A DNA stretch of 6,665 bases from Chloroflexota bacterium (GCA_022561675.1 JADFQT010000141.1:1-6665), one strand, 5' to 3'; counted from the first letter of the stretch, positions 1 through 6,370 are shown. Notes: generated from the sequence alone by a model not told the origin. Numbers and translations: made by a program.

Positions 1-357
1 CCCGGCGACCACTTTTGGGTCGCCGAATTTGAGGGTCAGATCAAGGGCATGGTGGGTATCCAGCGGAGGAACGAGAGGGAGGCGGAGTTGCGCCGCATGA
101 GTGTGGCCAGTGACGCCCGCCGTCAGGGCATTGGCCGCGCATTGTTGGAGACCACCGAATCTTTCTGTAGGGAGCAGGGCTACCGACAAATCCGGCTGAC
201 CACGGTGACCCTGCTGCAACCGGCCATTGCCATGTATATCAAATTTGGGTACCGGTTAACCGGAGAAGATCAGTACGGCGAGATAGCGGGCCAGCATTTT
301 GTAAAACGGCTGGATGATCCCGGCCCAGGGGCGCCGACGGTTGATCCGGCGAAATAG
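1..357 (+). CDS. GNAT-family N-acetyltransferase, 5' end cut by window edge
   Basis: The frame is open from base 1 to the TAG stop and gives at least 118 residues. It is the C-terminal three quarters of a GNAT domain, a family that transfers an acetyl group from acetyl-CoA to an amine. The signature is seen as a beta-4 strand ending in ELRRMSV, followed by the acetyl-CoA pyrophosphate loop RRQGIGRALL (residues 40-49 of the visible part, fitting Q/R-x-x-G-x-G/A). A helix and the strand QIRLTT come next, then AIAMYIKFGY, the usual late helix with the tyrosine/GF-Y end. The ATG at 49 lies inside the fold and is not the true start: recognisable beta-strand sequence (HFWVAEFEGQIKGMVG) precedes it, and full-length members are usually 140-170 residues. 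The substrate cannot be told. The gene is convergent with the VOC gene at 564-923. Confidence 0.85.
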   Translation, partial: PGDHFWVAEFEGQIKGMVGIQRRNEREAELRRMSVASDARRQGIGRALLETTESFCREQGYRQIRLTTVTLLQPAIAMYIKFGYRLTGEDQYGEIAGQHFVKRLDDPGPGAPTVDPAK

Positions 358-445
358 TTGGACGATTCTGGCCGCTCCGGTGCTACCTGAGGGTGTGTGA
401 GAAGCAACCGTTCCTGGTTCTACAAGCTCGCCACGAAGGTCAAAG

Positions 446-480
446 CCCGTTCGCCCTGGGCCTGTCGAAGGGCGAACGGG
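446..480. repeat. Perfect inverted repeat, likely dispersed intergenic palindrome
   Basis: Arms CCCGTTCGCCCT (446-457) and AGGGCGAACGGG (469-480) are exact reverse complements around an 11-nt loop, GGGCCTGTCGA. It lies between two convergent genes. The core (TTCGCCCT, G-GCCTGTCGA, AGGGCGAA) resembles a short palindrome I remember as recurring between genes in many unrelated bacteria; that recollection needs a search. The hairpin could also help end transcription from either side, but the only following T-run is short (TCTTTT at about 489-494), so an intrinsic terminator is not well supported. Confidence 0.75.
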
Positions 481-563
481 GTCTCGAATCTTTTAACACG
501 GATTTCCAAAGGAATTGCAGTTGCCGTGGGGGTTAGACCTGAATCCGGTCACTCTGCTTGGCG

Positions 564-923
564 TTAACCTTTAAGGGGACTGGCGAAGCTGATCTCGTGG
601 CCGTCCGGGTCTTGGACGTGGAAGTAGCGCTCTTTCCAGGGAGCGTCTTCCGGCGCTTGGACGACCGTCCAGCCTGAATCGACCAGCCGCCGGTACAGGG
701 CGTCCACCTGGTCCACATACAGGATCACCCGTCCCCACCAACTGACCCGAGCCTCGGGCGCCAGAATCAAGTTGAGAAAGCCGCCGCCAACGCGGAAGCT
801 GCTGAAGGAAGCTGTTTCCCCGCCGTATAGCAGCTCCAGCCCAACCCGAGTTTGGTAGAAGTCAAGAGACTGGGCCATATTGGCTACCGCCAAAGTTACG
901 GCGCTAATAGAAGTTACGGTCAT
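564..923 (-). CDS. VOC-superfamily (glyoxalase/bleomycin-resistance fold) protein
   Basis: The 119 residues are the usual length for one VOC protein with two beta-alpha-beta-beta-beta modules. Module 1 opens with ISAVTLAVANMAQSLDFYQ (residues 6-24), the typical strand then S-x-x-FY helix. Module 2 opens with GRVILYVDQVDALYRRL (64-80) and closes with the hallmark DPDGHEISF (105-113). The positions that carry metal-binding His/Glu in glyoxalase I-type members appear to be Ala8, about Asn51, about Arg65/Val66 and Ser112, so this copy is probably not a classical metal-dependent enzyme. It may bind a ligand, as bleomycin-resistance proteins do. It starts 28 nt after the DUF362 gene on the same strand and is the probable last gene of that operon. 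The start has only a poor, too-close AGGGG upstream; the ATG was chosen because it fits the family N terminus. Confidence 0.85.
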   Translation of the reverse strand: MTVTSISAVTLAVANMAQSLDFYQTRVGLELLYGGETASFSSFRVGGGFLNLILAPEARVSWWGRVILYVDQVDALYRRLVDSGWTVVQAPEDAPWKERYFHVQDPDGHEISFASPLKG

Positions 924-951
924 GCCCCTGGCTGCTCATAACGATAAAACT

Positions 952-2118
952 TCAGTAAGATTTGAAAAGCTCTCCCCATTCGGTCTTCAGCGCCGCGTCG
1001 ATGCGGCGGCGGCCGTGGGTCTTGAGCCAGTAACCGTTGTGGTAAAGGTTGGATGCCAGATAGGCCCAGCCGGCAATGGGGCTACGCAGTAGCAGCTTTT
1101 CCAGGAAGTGCAGCGGCCCCCAGTAGATCAGCTTTTGGCCCCGGCTGGCCAAGGTGTTCTCCACCCCGGAAAATCCCCAGTTGACCTGAGAGATATCCTC
1201 CCCGACTACTTCGATCTTGGAAATATCGCCGCAGCCCAGCCCCCGCTCGTGGGCCAGCCTAATGAACTTGATGCTCATCGGGTCGAACCCCATCATGTGC
1301 GCCGCCACGGCGTCGATGGCTACCTGGTCGGCGCTGGCTAGGATGCGGTCCTTGATGTGCCAGCGCATGGCGCGGGGGCCTGGCCCGTCCCCGGCGAAGG
1401 TGCCATCCATGACGGCGAAGATGCCTGGATGAATCTCTTTCTGAATCGTAAGCAAGTCCACCAAAGTTTCATGGATTACCGAATGGGTCCAGTGCCGCTT
1501 GCGGTGCAGCAAGCCGCCGAAAGCATTTTTCATCGCTCCGGTCATGGTGGTGAAAACGTGGGTCTTCATGGTGGGCAGGTGAAGAATGTTTTTGCCGGCA
1601 AAAATTTTCGGTACTTGTAGCCCCTCCGGAAAAATGTCGTCCAGCACCAGCATCTGTCCCTTGGGCTTGTAATCCACCCATTCGTTTGGAGGGGTGTCCA
1701 GGTGCACCGTAGGCAGATGAAGCAGGTCCTGGACGGCCTTGTGCTTGTTGCTGACCTCCCCTTCGAAAGAATCGACGACCACCGTCCCGTTATGGGCTCC
1801 AATCAAGTCGTTATGCCCGGCGTTCCGGAGCGCCCGAATCACGCCGTCCAGTTGCCAGGGTGTGGTGGAGCAGGCCGGGAACCAGTGCTGCCAGGAGATA
1901 TTTATCTTCAGCAATGTGGTGACGTCCGGGCGTAAATGCTGGCCAATGCCCGCCAGGTGCATGGCCCGGTCAATATCCTCCAGCACAGATTCCGGCCTGG
2001 TTGCCACGACTGAAACCACGGGAGACGTGGGCGTCGAGGGCGCCGAATCGGGGGTTGCTGCTGTTTCCGTACCTCTCTGGACCGGACCTACCTGGACGTG
2101 AGGTTCATTGGTCTGCAT
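952..2118 (-). CDS. DUF362 family protein
   Basis: This 388-residue protein matches the DUF362 family (PF04015), whose biochemical function is not firmly known. Motifs in order are a first strand VVSVVATRPE (34-43), TTLLKINIS (67-75, usual form 'IKPN'), NILHLPTMKTH (177-187), TGAMKNAFGGL (193-203), MDGTFAGDGPGP (237-248), ASADQVAIDAVAAHMMGFD (261-279) and RGLGCGD (292-298). Residues 1-33 are rich in Ser, Thr and Pro and look disordered. Many family members carry a 4Fe-4S ferredoxin part; here only two cysteines exist (83 and 296), so no cluster is possible. The C-terminal 60 residues are aromatic and basic without a recognised motif. The start is supported by AGGAGA (complement of 2126-2131) 7 nt upstream. 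It begins 36 nt after the UbiA-type gene and is probably co-transcribed with it. Confidence 0.85.
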   Translation of the reverse strand: MQTNEPHVQVGPVQRGTETAATPDSAPSTPTSPVVSVVATRPESVLEDIDRAMHLAGIGQHLRPDVTTLLKINISWQHWFPACSTTPWQLDGVIRALRNAGHNDLIGAHNGTVVVDSFEGEVSNKHKAVQDLLHLPTVHLDTPPNEWVDYKPKGQMLVLDDIFPEGLQVPKIFAGKNILHLPTMKTHVFTTMTGAMKNAFGGLLHRKRHWTHSVIHETLVDLLTIQKEIHPGIFAVMDGTFAGDGPGPRAMRWHIKDRILASADQVAIDAVAAHMMGFDPMSIKFIRLAHERGLGCGDISKIEVVGEDISQVNWGFSGVENTLASRGQKLIYWGPLHFLEKLLLRSPIAGWAYLASNLYHNGYWLKTHGRRRIDAALKTEWGELFKSY

Positions 2119-2125
2119 CCAGCCT

Positions 2126-2131
2126 TCTCCT
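2126..2131 (-). promoter_or_regulatory. Shine-Dalgarno site of the DUF362 gene
   Basis: AGGAGA on the minus strand, 7 nt before the ATG at 2118. It fixes the long, Ser/Thr/Pro-rich N terminus as translated rather than an artefact of ORF calling. Confidence 0.7.
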
Positions 2132-2154
2132 GCTTTTTTGTAGCGCCACCCGGG

Positions 2155-3102
2155 TCAGTTATTAAGCACCAGCACCAATGCCGATGCGGCGATCCAGCAT
2201 AAGATTGACAACACCAGCGGCAGATCCCGGACTATCAATTGCTCCGGATATTCGGCTTCCTCGCTGGTGTTCAGTAGGTACAGATAGCGGAATAGCCCCA
2301 GGGTTACCAGGGGCACCGTCAACAGCATGGAGTTGTTGTCCGGCAAGCCCGAGGCCTCTACCGTATATAAAGTATAGCTTACCAGCGCGGCGGTGGCCGC
2401 GATGCCCAGCAGTTGTCCGATTAGCGGTCCCCGATAGGCCAGCAGCACCGGACGCTGGCCTCCGAGGTCGTCGCCTGCCAGCCGGACTTCCGCGTATCGC
2501 CGGCCCAGCACTATGAAGAGAGCCCCCGCCGCGGTGACGGCGTATAACCAGGGCGATGGACTTACGTTAATGGCCAGCGCCCCGGCAGCGGCACGGATTA
2601 CGTAGCCGCTGGCCACCAGCATGACATCCACCAAGACCAGCCGCTTGGCGCCCAAAGAGTAGGTCAGGTTGATAACCAGGTACAAAAGTCCTATCCCAAC
2701 CAGCAGCGGGCGGTTCAGCCCCATCAGCGCCAGCCCCACGGCTACCAGGATCAGCGACAGAACAACCGCGCCGGGAACCGGCAGTTGTCCCGAGGCTATA
2801 GCCCGATGCCGTTTGCCCGGGTGCTGCCGGTCTTCCTCGCGGTCGGCCAGGTCGTTCAGCAAATACACGGCGCTGGAGAGGGCGCAGAAGCCCAAGAAAA
2901 CGCCCGCCAAGTGGAGCAAGGTCTGGGGCACCGCCGCCAAATTGTCCGGCGCCCAGACCTGGTTGACCGCAAACAAGAAGGGAAGAAAAACCAGACCGTT
3001 TTTAACCCACTGCCGTATTCTCAGGGATTGAAGGAGCGCCAACACAGGCTTCAGCAGCCGTTTCTCATCCTCTGGTTTTAAAGCCTGGTCTTTAGCGGCC
3101 AT
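2155..3102 (-). CDS. UbiA-family prenyltransferase, decaprenyl-phosphate phosphoribosyltransferase (DPPR synthase) type
   Basis: With the start at 3102 the product is 315 residues, normal for this membrane family. LRIRQWVKNGLVFLPFLFA (27-45) is the N-terminal signature of the DPPR-synthase branch ('R-x-x-QW-KN-xVF-P'). The first Mg/diphosphate motif is NDLADREED (83-91), followed by QHPGKRHRAIASGQL (93-107). The second motif region is YSLGAKRLVLVDV (148-160), followed by GYVIRAAAGA (166-175). FIVLGRRYAE (196-205) matches the conserved 'GKR-x-E' loop. About eight or nine hydrophobic segments lie between these. Known members move 5-phosphoribose from PRPP to polyprenyl phosphate at the membrane, the first step to lipid-linked arabinose in mycobacteria; the acceptor and use here are unknown. 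The frame is open up to an ATG at 3393, but 3103-3393 reads as Trp/Cys-rich non-family sequence and contains promoter elements, so the ATG at 3102 is preferred. Its Shine-Dalgarno is weak. First gene of a likely three-gene operon. Confidence 0.85.
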   Translation of the reverse strand: MAAKDQALKPEDEKRLLKPVLALLQSLRIRQWVKNGLVFLPFLFAVNQVWAPDNLAAVPQTLLHLAGVFLGFCALSSAVYLLNDLADREEDRQHPGKRHRAIASGQLPVPGAVVLSLILVAVGLALMGLNRPLLVGIGLLYLVINLTYSLGAKRLVLVDVMLVASGYVIRAAAGALAINVSPSPWLYAVTAAGALFIVLGRRYAEVRLAGDDLGGQRPVLLAYRGPLIGQLLGIAATAALVSYTLYTVEASGLPDNNSMLLTVPLVTLGLFRYLYLLNTSEEAEYPEQLIVRDLPLVLSILCWIAASALVLVLNN

Positions 3103-3174
3103 CAGTTCTGCTCGGTCGTGGTGCGAAATGCCGGCGGTTCCATTCCCGGCGGTTTCAATCTCAGTAGGCCGCCG

Positions 3175-3180
3175 ATTATA
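3175..3180 (-). promoter_or_regulatory. Perfect TATAAT -10 box for the UbiA/DUF362/VOC operon
   Basis: TATAAT reads on the minus strand, 72 nt before the ATG at 3102, predicting a transcript start near 3168 and a leader of about 66 nt. No good -35 hexamer is found 16-18 nt upstream, so the promoter may need an activator. The repeats CGGCGG/CCGCCG and CCGGCGGTT (3131-3174) lie just downstream, where an operator would sit. Confidence 0.4.
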
Positions 3181-3371
3181 CACCAGAAGGCCAAAACAGA
3201 GCCGATACCAATAAACACGCCAATTTGGAATTAGTCCTAATGGGACTGCTGGAGGACATCTGTTCCCCCAGAAAACCAACCAGAAAACCAGGGTGAGGCA
3301 ATCTAGCTGAAAACTTTTCGGGCGGAAGCAGTTAGACCTTGTTTGGACAGGCTGAAGCTGAGCACAGGATT

Positions 3372-3400
3372 TTGACACGAATGGAGGAACCATGTAGCAT
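3372..3400 (+). promoter_or_regulatory. Sigma-70-type promoter for the PEPCK-like gene
   Basis: A perfect -35 TTGACA (3372-3377), a 17-nt spacer and a -10 TAGCAT (3395-3400, four of six matches to TATAAT). The predicted transcript start is near 3407, giving a leader of about 73 nt before the GTG at 3480. Confidence 0.5.
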
Positions 3401-3416
3401 TAGGCCCGCTTAAAAC

Positions 3417-3456
3417 TAGGCCGGAGAGCGGCTAGGAGCCGGACCCAACCGGCCTA
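3417..3456 (+). promoter_or_regulatory. Nested hairpin in the 5' leader of the PEPCK-like gene
   Basis: Outer arms TAGGCCGG (3417-3424) and CCGGCCTA (3449-3456) are exact reverse complements. Inside them CGGCT (3429-3433) and AGCCG (3437-3441) form a second stem with a 3-nt loop. The structure lies between the predicted transcript start and the ribosome-binding site, where it could influence translation or mRNA stability. No known riboswitch class is recognised. Confidence 0.45.
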
Positions 3457-3469
3457 CCAAGAACTAGCT

Positions 3470-3475
3470 GAGGAA
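3470..3475 (+). promoter_or_regulatory. Shine-Dalgarno site that sets the GTG start
   Basis: GAGGAA ends 4 nt before GTG at 3480 (GAGGAATTCCGTG). It supports the unusual GTG start; the first in-frame ATG candidates lie deep in the protein. Confidence 0.6.
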
Positions 3476-3479
3476 TTCC

Positions 3480-5780
3480 GTGGTTGATGAAGTAGCGGAC
3501 CCGAAGACGCCCTTGGCAACCCAATCAGTCCTCGCCGGTCCTAAAAACGACCCCCAATTCTTAGAGGCTTTGGACCAGTTGGTCGCCCTGGCCAAGCGGG
3601 GACAGAACCCGAATTGCGAGGTGTTCAACCCATCCGACGATTGGCTGACCAGCCACATGCCCATCTTCCAGGATATGCCCCAGGCTCAGCAAGACCAGGT
3701 GCTGAAAGATGCGGCTCTGATCACCGAGCAAGGTCGAGAAGACAATGCCGCCGGCAGGGCAGCGACGCGGGTTTGGCCGGGGGCTGTGGTTCGGCTGGAC
3801 AACGGAGGGCTGGACTTCTTTAGTCAGTTGGGTGTGGTCCGAAGACCGGACTTGACCCAGTACTTCATCGATGGCTTCGAGAAAAACCGAGACGGGCTGG
3901 CCTTTGAGGAAGAGAATCAGGCTCTCTTTGCCCAGGTCTTCCGGCACATAACCCGCTATATGCAAGATTGTTTCGCCGCCGGAAAGACCATCATTCAGAC
4001 CGACCGGCAGATAGGCGACACGGCAGACCGTTCCTTCCACGCCCGTCAGTTGCTATTTGGCAGTGATTACCTCCAGGCTTCCTATATGTGGAAGCAGCTG
4101 ACCTTTGAGCTCCCCGAGGCGGAGGTACAGAAAGAGCCTCAGATCCTGGAGGTTTCCATTCCCAGGTGGCTGGAGGACCTGGGCCTGCCGGAAGAGCTAA
4201 AGGGGCGCTTGAGAGAAGCCGGTCTCACCCAGCTGATCTTCAAGGCTCCCACCAAGGGTCTATCGCTTCATCTCGGCTTCGACTATGTGGGGGAGCACAA
4301 AATGGGCCCCCTTTCCATCGCCATGTTCCTGGTGAAGCAGAACAATGGTCTGGCGATCCAAGCGGCTCTGAGCATGGCACGGGTCAAGACCCTGGACGGC
4401 GTGGCGAAAAATACGGCCTTGATCACCATTGGTCCGTCCCTCCATGGGAAAAGCACCTTGACCATCATGATCGAACTGGCCAACAGCGACCTGGCTAAAC
4501 TCCTTCGCCTGGAACGGGATCCGGTGGAGGGGGTTTATCCCATGAACGACGATATTGTGTTGTTGCAGCCCTTGCGGGAACCTATCGAAACTGTACGGGA
4601 CGGTCACCGTATACGTATTTCCTATGGGATCGACGGTACCGAGAACAATCTCTACGCCGTGCCCTTCGGTTTGACCCGAGAGGACGACCCAATAACCTAC
4701 GATGTGCTCAGAGGAAGTCCGGAGAATCCCACTTCTCAAGAGACATTGGAAAACGTTCCGGTCAACCTGGAGGACTTCACTCCCAATTACCTGGAAAATC
4801 CGGTGCGCAACATGCGCATGATTCTCTCCCGCTCCCGGCTGCTAGAGCGGAAGGGCGCTCAAGGACTGCTGGAGTCGATAACCGGCGGCAGCCTCAAGGA
4901 TGCGGTGCACATCCCCATGCGGTATACGGACCAGGTGTTTTGGCAGGCGGTAATGCGCCAGAACACGGTCATCCCTCCCTTGAGGCGGCTGGCCCTGGAG
5001 CAGTATGTTCGGGTATTGATGTATGGCGAGGCGGTGCAGATGGGCGCCGCGGTGGGCGCCATTGGCCGGCCCTACATAGAGTATTTTTCCGACCCATTTA
5101 TCATTGGGTTGGAGGACGAAAACGCCAACATCATGCACCAAATATTACGTCAGATACAGGCTGGCGGCCTTCCCCAGTTCTGCTATGTGTTCAATACCGG
5201 TGGACTCGGCGCGGACACCAACGATGAGGCCACCGGGGCCAAGTACAAAAAAATCCCCAGGGAATTGACACTGACGTTGCAGGAGGCATTGCTGCGGGAA
5301 GCCATCAAGTTCGAGTACGACGCCGTCCTCCGCTCCGACATCGCCGTAGCCGTGGTAAACGCCGGTGGCGAAGAAGTGCTGAACCTGAGACAGGACTGGC
5401 TACCGGTCAATATCTATGGTGAGGATGATTACAACCACCGAGTAATGGAGTTGCGCAGGCGCAGGTATTACGGTCGGGACGCCCAGGACAAGGCCGGTAT
5501 CCTGCGCTACACCAAAGTCACCGATGCTCTGATGGACCTCAGCGACATTCCGGAGCCGTCCAACGAGCGAGAGCTGGCCTGGCTGCTGTCCTTCTATTGG
5601 AAGGTGGACCAGGCTTATAATTCGCTGGCGGAGCTGTCCCAACACCGTAGTGAGGGCCGGCAGCCCCTGCCTCATCTATTGAGAGCGCTGGAGCGAGCCT
5701 ACCAGGCCGGGCTCACGGCGGGCTTGGAACTGCCCGCGGAAAGCCGCGTTGTGCTGAGGGAACTGGGAATTGGGGGTTAG
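3480..5780 (+). CDS. Divergent PEP carboxykinase (ATP)-like P-loop protein, altered metal site
   Basis: The 766-residue product follows the motif order of ATP-dependent PEP carboxykinase (PF01293; typical length about 530-540). Seen: ADRSFHARQLLF...MWKQLTF (182-209, like the 'R-V-TE-AW-LF-N-F' segment), YVGEHKMG (269-276; family Y-x-GE-x-KKG), the P-loop GPSLHGKST (318-326; family GLSGTGKTT), NDDIV (356-360; family GDDEHGW), an 'NFEGGCYAKT'-like stretch around 383-400, LENVPV (423-428), ENPVRN (439-444; family ENTR), IPPLRRLALEQYVRVLMYGEA (498-518; family LPPVSKLT-EQ), FNTGGLG (571-577; family VNTGW) and EVLNLRQDW (632-640; family ILNPRNTW). Lys324 and Asp357/358 are kept. On ungapped alignment to E. 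coli PckA the Mn ligands K213 and H232 become Met275 and Gln294. The TGRSPKDK substrate motif is not found. The protein is longer at both ends and in the middle. It could be a pseudoenzyme or a nucleotide-dependent enzyme with a new substrate; ordinary PEPCK activity is doubtful. Confidence 0.8.
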   Translation: MVDEVADPKTPLATQSVLAGPKNDPQFLEALDQLVALAKRGQNPNCEVFNPSDDWLTSHMPIFQDMPQAQQDQVLKDAALITEQGREDNAAGRAATRVWPGAVVRLDNGGLDFFSQLGVVRRPDLTQYFIDGFEKNRDGLAFEEENQALFAQVFRHITRYMQDCFAAGKTIIQTDRQIGDTADRSFHARQLLFGSDYLQASYMWKQLTFELPEAEVQKEPQILEVSIPRWLEDLGLPEELKGRLREAGLTQLIFKAPTKGLSLHLGFDYVGEHKMGPLSIAMFLVKQNNGLAIQAALSMARVKTLDGVAKNTALITIGPSLHGKSTLTIMIELANSDLAKLLRLERDPVEGVYPMNDDIVLLQPLREPIETVRDGHRIRISYGIDGTENNLYAVPFGLTREDDPITYDVLRGSPENPTSQETLENVPVNLEDFTPNYLENPVRNMRMILSRSRLLERKGAQGLLESITGGSLKDAVHIPMRYTDQVFWQAVMRQNTVIPPLRRLALEQYVRVLMYGEAVQMGAAVGAIGRPYIEYFSDPFIIGLEDENANIMHQILRQIQAGGLPQFCYVFNTGGLGADTNDEATGAKYKKIPRELTLTLQEALLREAIKFEYDAVLRSDIAVAVVNAGGEEVLNLRQDWLPVNIYGEDDYNHRVMELRRRRYYGRDAQDKAGILRYTKVTDALMDLSDIPEPSNERELAWLLSFYWKVDQAYNSLAELSQHRSEGRQPLPHLLRALERAYQAGLTAGLELPAESRVVLRELGIGG

Positions 5781-5846
5781 CCAGGCTTTGCCCAGGGTCG
5801 CGAAAGGCGGCGGAGACGCTGAGAAGCTTTTCTAGCGCATAGTCTC

Positions 5847-6365
5847 CTAGCTGTCGGTGGCTTCAAACGCCAGGGTAGCATACCGCATGAATATGCCTCC
5901 CCTGGGCTGGGCCAGCGGCCCGTTTAGCACCAGGCACGCAATCACAATCTTCTCCCCCGGCGTGGCGCTGTTACTCACCTCAACCCGCTGCTGGGCGTTG
6001 ATGCCCACGATAACTCCGGTGCTTCGGTCGATTTCCCCGTTTACCCAAATTTCGGCGTAGTTATCGATGTTGGTCTCAAAAAAGACCCGGTAGCCGGTCA
6101 CGTCGGTGCCGTTTATGCTCTGAGGCAGCTGTGCCGCGATACGATACCAGGCGAAGGTGAACCCCTCGGAGAGACTCTGCCTGATGTTGGCGCACACCTC
6201 CCAGGACGAGTCGTCGTAATCGGCCAGGCGAGCCGGGCTGGCCAGCAGCCGGGCGGTCAGACCCTCGTTTGGTTCGCCGGGCACCAGGCCGGTAGCAACC
6301 CTCCATTGACCCCCCACCTTTTGCTGGTCGGCTGCCTGGTTCAAGTCCAAAACAAGTCTTGGCAT
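5847..6365 (-). CDS. Stand-alone GH2-type galactose-binding-like (jelly-roll) domain protein
   Basis: The 172-residue product has the strand pattern of the N-terminal sugar-binding domain of glycoside hydrolase family 2 and related carbohydrate-binding modules: DDSSWE (51-56), FTFAWYRIAAQLP (69-81; family 'GYAWYRR-F-LP'), TGYRVFFETNIDNYAEIWVNGEI (90-112; family 'V-L-F-GVD--A-VWLNG'), TPGEKIVIACLVLNGP (135-150; family 'G-N-LAVRV') and RGGIFMRYATLAFEA (155-169; family 'GGI---V-L'). There is no catalytic domain, no signal peptide and no membrane segment, so it looks cytosolic. It may bind a sugar or act as a partner subunit; no enzyme partner is visible in the window. A strong AGGAGA (complement of 6371-6376) lies 5 nt before the ATG. 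It is convergent with the PEPCK-like gene, 66 nt away, with no clear terminator between them. Confidence 0.7.
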   Translation of the reverse strand: MPRLVLDLNQAADQQKVGGQWRVATGLVPGEPNEGLTARLLASPARLADYDDSSWEVCANIRQSLSEGFTFAWYRIAAQLPQSINGTDVTGYRVFFETNIDNYAEIWVNGEIDRSTGVIVGINAQQRVEVSNSATPGEKIVIACLVLNGPLAQPRGGIFMRYATLAFEATDS

Positions 6366-6370
6366 CGTCT

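Larger units (their letters stand above)
3103..3479. other. Divergent intergenic control region
   Basis: The 377 bases between the two divergent starts hold no convincing gene. They contain a leftward -10 box, a rightward -35/-10 pair, a direct repeat CCGGCGGTT at 3131-3139 and 3146-3154 (15-bp period), an inverted pair CGGCGG (3147-3152) / CCGCCG (3169-3174), a small hairpin AGTCC-TAATG-GGACT (3233-3247) and a nested hairpin at 3417-3456. An open minus-strand frame crosses the region but does not look like protein. Confidence 0.6.

Noticed and set aside
952..2118. Plus-strand and alternate-frame ORFs across the DUF362 gene
   Set aside because: They lack family motifs and RBS and are shadows of a gene with clear conserved motifs.
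3340..3366. Degenerate second copy of the 446-480 repeat (GGACAGGCTGAAGCTGAGC)
   Set aside because: Only a loose similarity to the GACAGGCTCAGG-type core, with no palindromic arms; chance is the simpler explanation.
3103..3393. N-terminal extension of the UbiA-type protein to an ATG at 3393
   Set aside because: The extra 97 residues are Trp/Cys/Pro-rich and unlike the family N terminus. They overlap a TATAAT box on the same strand and the promoter of the opposite gene.
3480..5780. Ordinary pckA assignment
   Set aside because: Family membership is clear, but the two missing metal ligands, the absent TGRSPKDK motif and the 766-residue length make a standard PEPCK name unsafe.
5781..5846. Terminator between the two convergent genes
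   Set aside because: I looked for a GC stem followed by a T-run on either strand and found no convincing pair of arms.
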